64,000 nucleotides of DNA. It comes from Aplidium turbinatum (taxonomy: Eukaryota; Chordata; Ascidiacea; Aplousobranchia; Polyclinidae). Below the pieces are notes generated by a model. It did not search any database, had not been told where the DNA came from, and saw only the letters and a list, made by a program, of their open reading frames with translations. A program made the translations under genes and the position numbers. The stretch lies in contig OU964922.1 of the NCBI GenBank assembly GCA_918807975.1, positions 21,998,329 through 22,062,328 on the forward strand. Reading direction: 5' to 3'. Of the stretch, positions 46,401 through 55,400 are shown piece by piece. Numbering within the stretch: position 1 is the stretch's first letter; each line of letters starts with the position of its first letter.

Positions 46401-49400
46401 CCGAAAAAAACGAGTTTGAAGGCCTGTACTGTGTTTCAAAATTTTGTGCCGTAAATATTATTTTGAGGCAAAAATGAAAGATCATAATTAGGCTAAAAGG
46501 GAATAGCAGAAATTGTTATATTGCGAAATGTGCAGTAGCTTACATGACTTTAAAAGGGCACCATTGCCCCCCCTGCCCCTCCATCTGCAGAAAAATTGAG
46601 GGCAGGGGGGCATTCGCCCCCCCTGCCCCCCCGCTTCCGGCGCCCCTGGTTGTAACGTGAAGATTATCTTTGAGATTACTGAGGAAAGTGAGAGGCTGTT
46701 TTCTAAATATTGTCTTTAACATTTAAAAAATCATTTGAGATCATTTGGCCCCTGCAAACGAGAAGATCAGTGACTCAATTGCAGGGGCTCAATTGTCTTG
46801 GACAGTCAGGCAGCCTTGTGTTTTGCTGTTTGGGTTTGGCGAACAATTTCAACATAGGTAAAATTGCTTGCTACGAAGAATATCTGCAGTTGTAAGTTCG
46901 TGGAAACAGTGAAGTGAGTTTAAAAAAGAGTAAAAAGGTCGAAAGTTAGTGATTGGATATTGCATCCGCAGTGCAAAGCTGCAAAGTGTCGAAGTTGTTG
47001 CGAAGAGGCAAGAGAGCACATTATAGTTATGTTACAATAGACCACTATAAATTGCCGAAAATTAAATACGAAAATCATTTGGTTATCAGTTATTTGTATA
47101 AAGGAGGTGCCTCCAAAAACGTCTAAGTCAGTCAATGACAGCGTAGCGACAATCATTCGCAATGCAAATTCATGTGAACAGGAGTTTCTAGCCTGCCATC
47201 ACTGCTTACATATTGCAGTAATTATATTGTAGGTAGATTCTATGTCAGCTGCATAGCCGAGTGGTGAGCTTATGAGAGCCCTGAAACGGCAATCGAAAGG
47301 GCGCCGGTTCGACACCGCTCAAGAGCATGCGGCTGTGTCTTTGGCAGGACACTTTAAGGCATGCCTGAAGGTGTGGACACGAAGATTGGCTTCCTTGCCT
47401 TCCCGTCCACTTAATCTAAATCTTCAACCACCAGGTGTAAGCCTGGATACAACAAGCAAAAACAGCAGTAAAAGCAAATGATTTTACTAGCATAGCTACA
47501 TTGATAAAAATTACAACGCAACTCTCTATCATGCTAATTATAGGCTATAGTTTGTTCAACGTAGCAGATTAGATCAAAACGTTGATGAAAGGCCATATTT
47601 TGACAAAAAAACAATGACGTAGGAAAGCAATATGCCGGGTAGATTCCGAATTTTTTTTGGTGTGCTTTTGATCAAAAAAGTTTGATAACCGCTATCGCTA
47701 CCACACAAATTTTTTTTTCCGCGTCAGAGGTTTTTCTGATGCAAGTTGCCAATGGTGAAAGCAACTCTGTTGCTGTTGCTTTCCATTATCGTGTGGACCA
47801 TGCACCCTAACTATTACAGTAGACATATAATATTATATGTTTTCTAGACAGATAGATAAAGTAGACAAATAAGGATAGAGATAGTTAACAGTGTTGCCAA
47901 ATGTTCTTTAAACTACAAAATAAAACATTGAACTATTATATAACGTTATAAATTATGTCATAATTTTTTTTTTATTTGATATTAGATATTTTGATTGATT
48001 CCTTTGCTAATTCAAGTGACTTAACCGAACAGCGGCACCGATACGTACCCTCTCCCGACATCGTGTAGATATAAACGTGCTTGCTGAAGAGCTGCAGATT
48101 TTCCAATCCATTTGCGAAAATATAAATCGTTTTTTTCCAATTTGTCGATATAACCAGATACAACTCTTTCTAAAGGATGACGAGATATCAGAAACGATGT
48201 ATATGTTTTCGTCCGTAAACGAGCTTCTCTTTCAGAAAGTCTGTAAGATAATGTAGCATGAAGACAAATGTTATTTAGAAAACACCTAAAACGCAAACTT
48301 GAATAATAATTAACCGACAAGTCAATAAATCTACCAATAGACTTTTCCTGCCTTCCTATTATTAGCAGGCAAGAAACTTTGTGTCACCGACAAGAGAAAG
48401 GGTAGACATTAAAATGTTATAGGCTACGTCTTTTGCTTTTGCGATTTTCAACATTTACTAATCCTAACATAGGCTATATAGATAGAAAATTTTTAAACTA
48501 GCTATGTATAGAATGAGACTTTTCACCACGTAAAGTCTGCACGAAGAAAATACATTTAATTCTAAACAGGTAGGCTACACTTTTGACTGTTTTAGCTCCT
48601 TGATGAAGTTAATCGTGTCGACCAACAAAACGTCGAAAACAAAGCAAGTTATCACTTTCAATATTTATCATTAGCTTAGCCTAACTAGAGTCACTAAAAA
48701 AAAAACACCAGAAATCTGAAGAATTAATGAAATAATTTCTAAATCAACAGCCCACTATTCATGTTAAATGTAATCTGAGGCATTTAATATAGGGAGCATG
48801 ACTTGGTAATCAATTTTTTTGCTAAAGCTTGCGAAAATTGTACCCTAACATAAACGTAACTTAAATAAAATTGTAGTCATATATCCATACATATTTCCAA
48901 GCACTTATAATACGTTTATACAAGTGCTTGTGCTATATGCATTTTTATTGTGTTAATTAATTGACAGGTTTGCAAAAAAATACTGTGTACTTACTCGGTA
49001 AAACACTTGTTTCCCCAGTACCCACATTCGTGTTTCTTAGTCCACGAATGTTCTTTCTTAAACGAAGAATCCAATCGAACCAATAACTTCTGCAATGTTG
49101 TACTTGCCACCTTCAAAAGATAGCTATGTTTAGGCGCAGTATTACCTACAACAGGTTTACTTTCATGTTCACATCACCGCATAAGCGTAGGCTTCAAACC
49201 AAAGTGAGATATGTCAATGTCAGATGGGAAGTCATTTCCAATTATTTCCAAGGTTGATTCAATGCTTTAGACTACAGAAAACGCAAGGTACAAGGAAAGT
49301 TGAACGTATTTTTTGCAATTACGAAGACTGTGTATCTGAAGAATGCCAACAACTAAAAAAGTAAGAATATGAAAAGATTGTTCAAAGACGAGCAGTTGAA

Positions 49401-52400
49401 GTACATGATGGCGTCATCGCAAAGCGCAAAACTTCTAAGGCAGAGAAACAACACAGCTTAAAGATAAATAAAAGAGACTACCTCATCAATGTTTATATTT
49501 GTGCTCTCGAAAACTTCTTGTCCATAGGTCCCTTCCAGTGGGGACCAATGGGAAGTTTTAGTGGCTTTTTTAATACGTAAAAATTAAATACAATAGCAAT
49601 ACAATTTTACTATACTAGTGTGCAGGGGCTCCTGACACTTTCTGAGAGTGGGGGGTAATTTAAGCAGGGGTGGGAACAAAGTTTTGACATTGACAGGGAG
49701 CTTATTGGATTATCGCATCATATGTACTTTTGGGAGGTCGCCCCCCAGACCCACTTCGCATTATTGAAAGCTTCAGTTTCTTATACAGCGTCTTAAGCGA
49801 TATGTTTCGCGCCGAAGGCGCAAATTTTTTGCTTTTCAGCACGATTTAAAATCGAAAAATTATTTCAACGAATCTGAAATCGCAAGCAAAAGCTCTTCAA
49901 CATTTGCCACAATTTTTAAAGTTTTGAGACAATTTTGACTGGAAGTGGGGACGTAGGCTACGCAAAAATCCCTCTCTGTATTCTTCCTTGGCTCAAGTCC
50001 TCCAAATTTTGCATTCAGATGCTAAAAGGTTAGATTTGAATAGTCAAAAGCGTTAAGGTCAAAGCTAGACCTACATTCAACTCAGTAAAAAATAAAAGCT
50101 AAAATGCATTAACTTTTACAACAACTGAAAATAGGGAGACATCTTGATCGATACTACAGGGAGGCCTACCATTTGCGCCGTGTAAGAAATAACACTAAAC
50201 AAAAAATGGAATTTTAAAAATAATAATATTATTTAAAAATAAATAGGAATTTAACTTGACTCAGCAAATAACTGTCCCTTGACTCAGCTATATTTTGCAA
50301 TCAATTTTAAAAGCCACCCATCGTCTCGCCATCAGCAAAATCGCATGGCATGGCAAAACCATCAAACCCCGGTGGTTCAAACAAAGGCGAAGAGAAGCTA
50401 TCTTCGCGAAAAAAGGCGCCGAGTTACAACGATTCAACACCGAAAGACATTGAAACAATGCAACTGTAGTGGGTTTCGTTTGTGAGTGATAAAACCGAAA
50501 TTAAACAGTTTGTAGTAGTGAGAAATTATGACACAATTTTGGTAAAGAGGTCACTTTCTTCAACCACAGACATATACAGTATATGTCTGTGGTTGAAGAA
50601 ATTATGACGTCATACATAGTGCATTGTGATGCGTACATTTTTGACAGAATACAGATGGTTTGGGGTTGTCGTACGAGTCGGAATTTCCAAGCAAAACCTT
50701 AAAAGTAGTACAACAAAATAAAAAAAACGAAAATAAAACACAAAAATATTAAAACTAATTTTTTTATCTCTACATTAGTGGGGGGGGGTAATTTTGCATT
50801 AATTACCCCCCACTCCAATTGGTGGGGGTTAATCACTCCCCAGGCCCCCCTCTAACGGAGCTCATGCTAGTGTGAAATAGATAAAGTAAGAACCGCAGCA
50901 GTTTATACACTTTTCCTTATGGTGCAAATTGTCCCCCCGAAAAAATTCAAAAAGAAATTGCACACTCTGTTAAAGCATCATTTGGCCAAGTTTTATTATT
51001 CATTTAGGCTGAAAGTACTCTCAGAATGCACAACTTTAGGTTTTTTTTTTGGGGGGGAGAGAGGCCCTTCCAGACTTTTCTGTGGATGCTCCACCTTAAG
51101 TGACTCATTGCCGGGCTCACTCACATATGCAAAGATACTTTTTTGCTCCCACTCCAACATTTGGTACTGGCTACGCCCCTGCATATATGCCTTGTAAAAA
51201 ATTAAATCAACTTGATTGCCCCCATAGGTCCCCTACTTCTCCTGCATTAAAATCCAAAGACTTGCCTTCGGAGTTTCGCACATGACCAGTTTCAGTTTAT
51301 CACTGAACTTGTAATGAAGAGAAAGCAAACTATAATTTTGTTGAGGCTTTTTCTTGCACTGTTCCTGCACATGAAGGAATCTACTCTGGTAAGGTTCTTC
51401 ACAGGATAACGCGTGAATTCCATTGCAACCACGACCACTCGGAACTGATAAAAGTTCATCTAAATGAAGCAACAAGCAAATATATTAGAGATAATTATGC
51501 TCCGGGTAACTTTAATTTTAAGCCAATTGTTTATTTAGTTAGAGCAGTCATTCTCAACGGGGGCGGTACCGCCCCCCGGGGGGCGTTTTGGTTTTTCAAG
51601 GGGGCGGTATGATTACTTCGGATTAAGGGGGGCGTTTTGATTATTAGGGTGCATTCTGGTTTAACCCATCTACCACCCAGCGTAACGATTTCGTCAAAGA
51701 GCTCGTATTGTCGTGATAACATTTCCTACTTCATACCTGGTGGAAAAGGGATTCAGCTGTGTTTTTCTGCTACATACCAACCCACTTGACATATCCATAA
51801 GAGGTGATCTTCCAATGTTTCTCACTGGCTTTACACCGGATGTGGAAAAACTGGCACTTTCTCACCAAACCCAAGGTTCACACTGACTACCAGTAGGCCT
51901 ATAGTCCTACTGTTTTCATGCTCGCAAATATATATTTGCTTTTTTCAAATATAGTTACTAGTCTCTAAAATCCTTACAGCCTGTTTCACTCTAAAATGGA
52001 ATCATCAAAAGATCCTTATTCTAATAGAAATAGAATTCTATCTGAATAAGGATCTTCTGATGGTCCCCTTTTTAGGGTAAAACAGGCTGTAAGGGTTTTA
52101 GAGACTGGGTAACTAGCCTATATTTGATGTAATTTGCTCTGCTTGGCATAGAGCACTTTTTGTAGTATTAATAGCATTTTTTGTGTTATATTCGCTTTTC
52201 ATAATTAATCGTTGTTGTTGGGGGGGGGGGGGGGGGGCGGTAAATTTTTGCCAATTCATGAAGGGGGCGTTGGGCCAAAAAAAGTTGAGAAACACTGAGT
52301 TAGAGCATAGCCATATTACGGTGCATCGCAGAAGTGCTATGGTTTGAGAAAACAAACGATACGAGCCGTGTCGGCCCTTTACAGGCTCATTTTAATTTTT

Positions 52401-55400
52401 CTAACCTAAGGATGAGGCCTCACCAGAATTTCAGCCACCCACTTTATCTTTGCTAGCAATGCATTTTCGAAAATTTGGTCTTACACTCTAAACCAGTGGT
52501 TCTTAACCTGTGTTCGATCGATCGATCGATTCGACGGAGCCAATTTGAAGGTTGAAAATAAATGCAAGTTGTTCATTGCAGTTTTATTGGAATTAGACGT
52601 GAACTTGCGATATAGTGCAGCTGATAACCTCTCATAATCAAACCAATTGTGTCAATTATGACTAAAGCATGAAATTTTCACCAGTGTTAGCACATACAAT
52701 AAGGATCATTTTAAGATTGGGAGGTAAGTCAGATTTGACCTCTGATGACCCCGAGAGGTCAATGACCTCAAAGTATCAGAATATTGATATTTGGCGTCAT
52801 TGGTTAATCTTAAAGGTGTGTATGATGTACAAACCATGCATATGCGTTATAATAAAAGTGTGTACACATTCTACAGAGTGTTGACTGTGTTAGTGTGTTG
52901 GTCATTATTATCAGAGTTGCCAGGTTGGCCCCTTTACGGCTAAACTTCACAAATTTGGCCCTTTTTGAAGTCGTTTGGCCATAAAATTTGGGTTTGGCCT
53001 TTTGGCCTTATTTTGGCTTTTTTCATATTGGTTTGGCTCCAAATTTTCCGTTTGGCTTTTTGCATTTAGCTTACTGTATTTTGTAAGATTGAAACAACAA
53101 TGGCAACACTTGTCTTTTATTCTTTCAGTAGTGGTGAATGTTATTTGTTAACGCGCATGTGCAGAGTGTGCAGGCAGCAAGGATGGAAGTGTAGCACTCT
53201 TGCTCTTGTAGCGATGGTTGTTAGTTTGAAGTGCCCACTAAGATCTACCATGAAACCGAGAGGTGTTGGCGATGCATCATTGAAAGAAGACCTCGTCCAG
53301 TTCAAGGAACTTCGTCACATGCCAATGGAACTAGACGTCAACAGACTGGATGATGGCGATGGCATAGAAGCTAACTTGAGGAGACACAATGCTCAGTAGC
53401 ACAAGAAATGTCGTTTAAAGTTCAACAAAAAATATTTGACCAGCAGAACAGAGCAGAATCCGCTTCAGGACAACAATTTGGTACCGCTACTCCAACTCTG
53501 CGCAGCACACGATCAGCAGCTGCCCACAGGCTTCCACAGTCAACCGAACCTATCTGTTTCCTTCTGCAATAAGCCAGCTGGCACAGCAGACTTGCACCAA
53601 GAAGCTACAATGGGAATTGACAAGAACGTTTGAAGATGCCACTGAATTCGAGGACACTGAACTGCTGGCCAAGCTGTCTGCAGGAGACCTGATTGCCATC
53701 GAGGCAAAATACCATCGCAACTGTCTCCGTGCATTATACAACAAAATCAGACCAGCATCACTGGTAGACAATGACGATGATCGATTGCATGGCTGAGCTG
53801 GTGGTGTTCATGGAGGACATGCATGAAGATGAGGACAATGTCCCTGTATTCAAACTCTACCACGTGGCTAACCTCTACAAGACCAGATTAGAGCAGCTGG
53901 GTGCCACGGAAACCAACAGGGTACACACAACCAGGCTGAAGGATGGGCTTCTTTCTGCACTTCCTAACCTGAGAGCGCATTTGCAGGGCCGAGACACACT
54001 TCTCTTGTTTGAGAAAGACATAGGTCCCTCTCCCACCCTGATGAAGGCCTGTGATCATGACAGTGATGCGATGTACCTAGTAAGAGCAGCACAGGTAGTC
54101 CATAGAGAAATTTTCGAGACAAGATTCACTTTGACGGTGCGTTCCGAGCTGATTCTCAGATAAATTCTGTGACACCATCCCTCCTTGCTCTGGTTAACAT
54201 GATCCTCGATGGGGCGAACAATCCGAACATCAAGCACCAGACTCAGTTGGCCAACATAACCAACACAACTGCTGCGCTTACACTATCGCAGCTACTGGTG
54301 TTCAACAGTGTGAAGCATGCATGCTGCATATGGAGTCAACCTCAGTGCGCCACAACCGCGAGGGAGAAACCTCATTCCCACTCTACCTGACCCTCAAGAT
54401 TCACGTTGTGACCAGGAGCAGAGAACTGATCGACATAGGCCTACTCTTCGGCCTAGGGATGTGTGTTTCGTATTATAGATTACTACAGCTCACAGCAGAC
54501 ATTGCCAATGGCGTCTGCCAGCGCTTCAACATGGAAAAAGTTGTTTTCCCACGCAAGCTGCGCCAGGGGCTGTTCACTTCTGGGGATGTTGATAATATTG
54601 ACCATAACCCTAGCTCTGCTACGGCCAAGGATTATTTCCATGGCACTGATATATCCTTAATGCAACATCCATCACACATAAATGGTGGACACGACCTTGG
54701 TGTATTGGTGCTTGGGCAAGACATCTCCACATTTAAGACGTTAACACCTTTGCCTTCAGTGTACACAGGTGTGCAACCCGTTGCCATGAAGACGAAGCAC
54801 TTCACTGCACCGGCTGTTCAACGTCTGGCAAGACCTCTCGACCTGCTGACTGCTAAAGCTGCTGTACACGAAGAGTATTGATGGTTGAAGACATTGACGT
54901 CAGCTCTAGAGAAGCAATCCATAGAGGAATGGGTGTCATGGTCTGCCTATATAGTCTGCGGCGCTGTTGCTAGAGGTTCTGTTGCTGGTGTGCATTCGAT
55001 CGCTTCGTGAAGGAAACTTTTTGAGCTCTATGTGCAACCCTGACACACATCATGCCCTGGATGTTCGCCTTAAATTACATTCACTATTCCAGGTAGCTTT
55101 ATGTACACATCCGTGATATGATAAACCTCATTGACAAGCACTTACATGTCCTTGCAGAATTCAAGTCTGGAAACTTTGTAGTACACAAGACCTGCAATAA
55201 GTTCTCTGCCATGGCGATCGACCAATGTCATGAGCAGAACAACGCTATGGTCTAAGGGTCTGGTGGAGCTATTGGACTGACAGGAAATCCTGGAGCACTC
55301 AGGCGCTGGATGGTGGCAGGGCCAGAAATAGCCAAGATCATTACAGAGTTTGAAGAGCAGGCCACGAGGAGAGGACATGACATAAGAGCATCATCACCAT

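Larger units (their letters stand above)
45103..46740 (-). mobile_element. LINE remnant split by a hAT-type insertion
   Basis: On the - strand, KYRDKWKELCMNALTWNRHGT followed by an Arg/Lys-rich end resembles the C-terminus of a LINE protein. The sequence is interrupted at 45319-46648 by an inserted element, and the - strand frame on the far side continues toward it. It is an old truncated copy and the family is uncertain. Confidence 0.45.

Noticed and set aside
48020-48048. Sulfotransferase exon 3 extending to the gttaag donor (YVSVPLFG)
   Set aside because: That donor breaks phase with the next exon. The gtacgt donor 23 bases earlier restores it.
52515-52530. GATC repeat as a regulatory site
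   Set aside because: It is a short microsatellite next to the end of the Academ-like element, with nothing else to support a function.
54437-54444. TAGGCCTA in the Academ-like coding region as another micro-insertion
   Set aside because: Here it reads in frame as part of IGLLFGLGMC-like sequence without disturbing the protein, so it may be original sequence.
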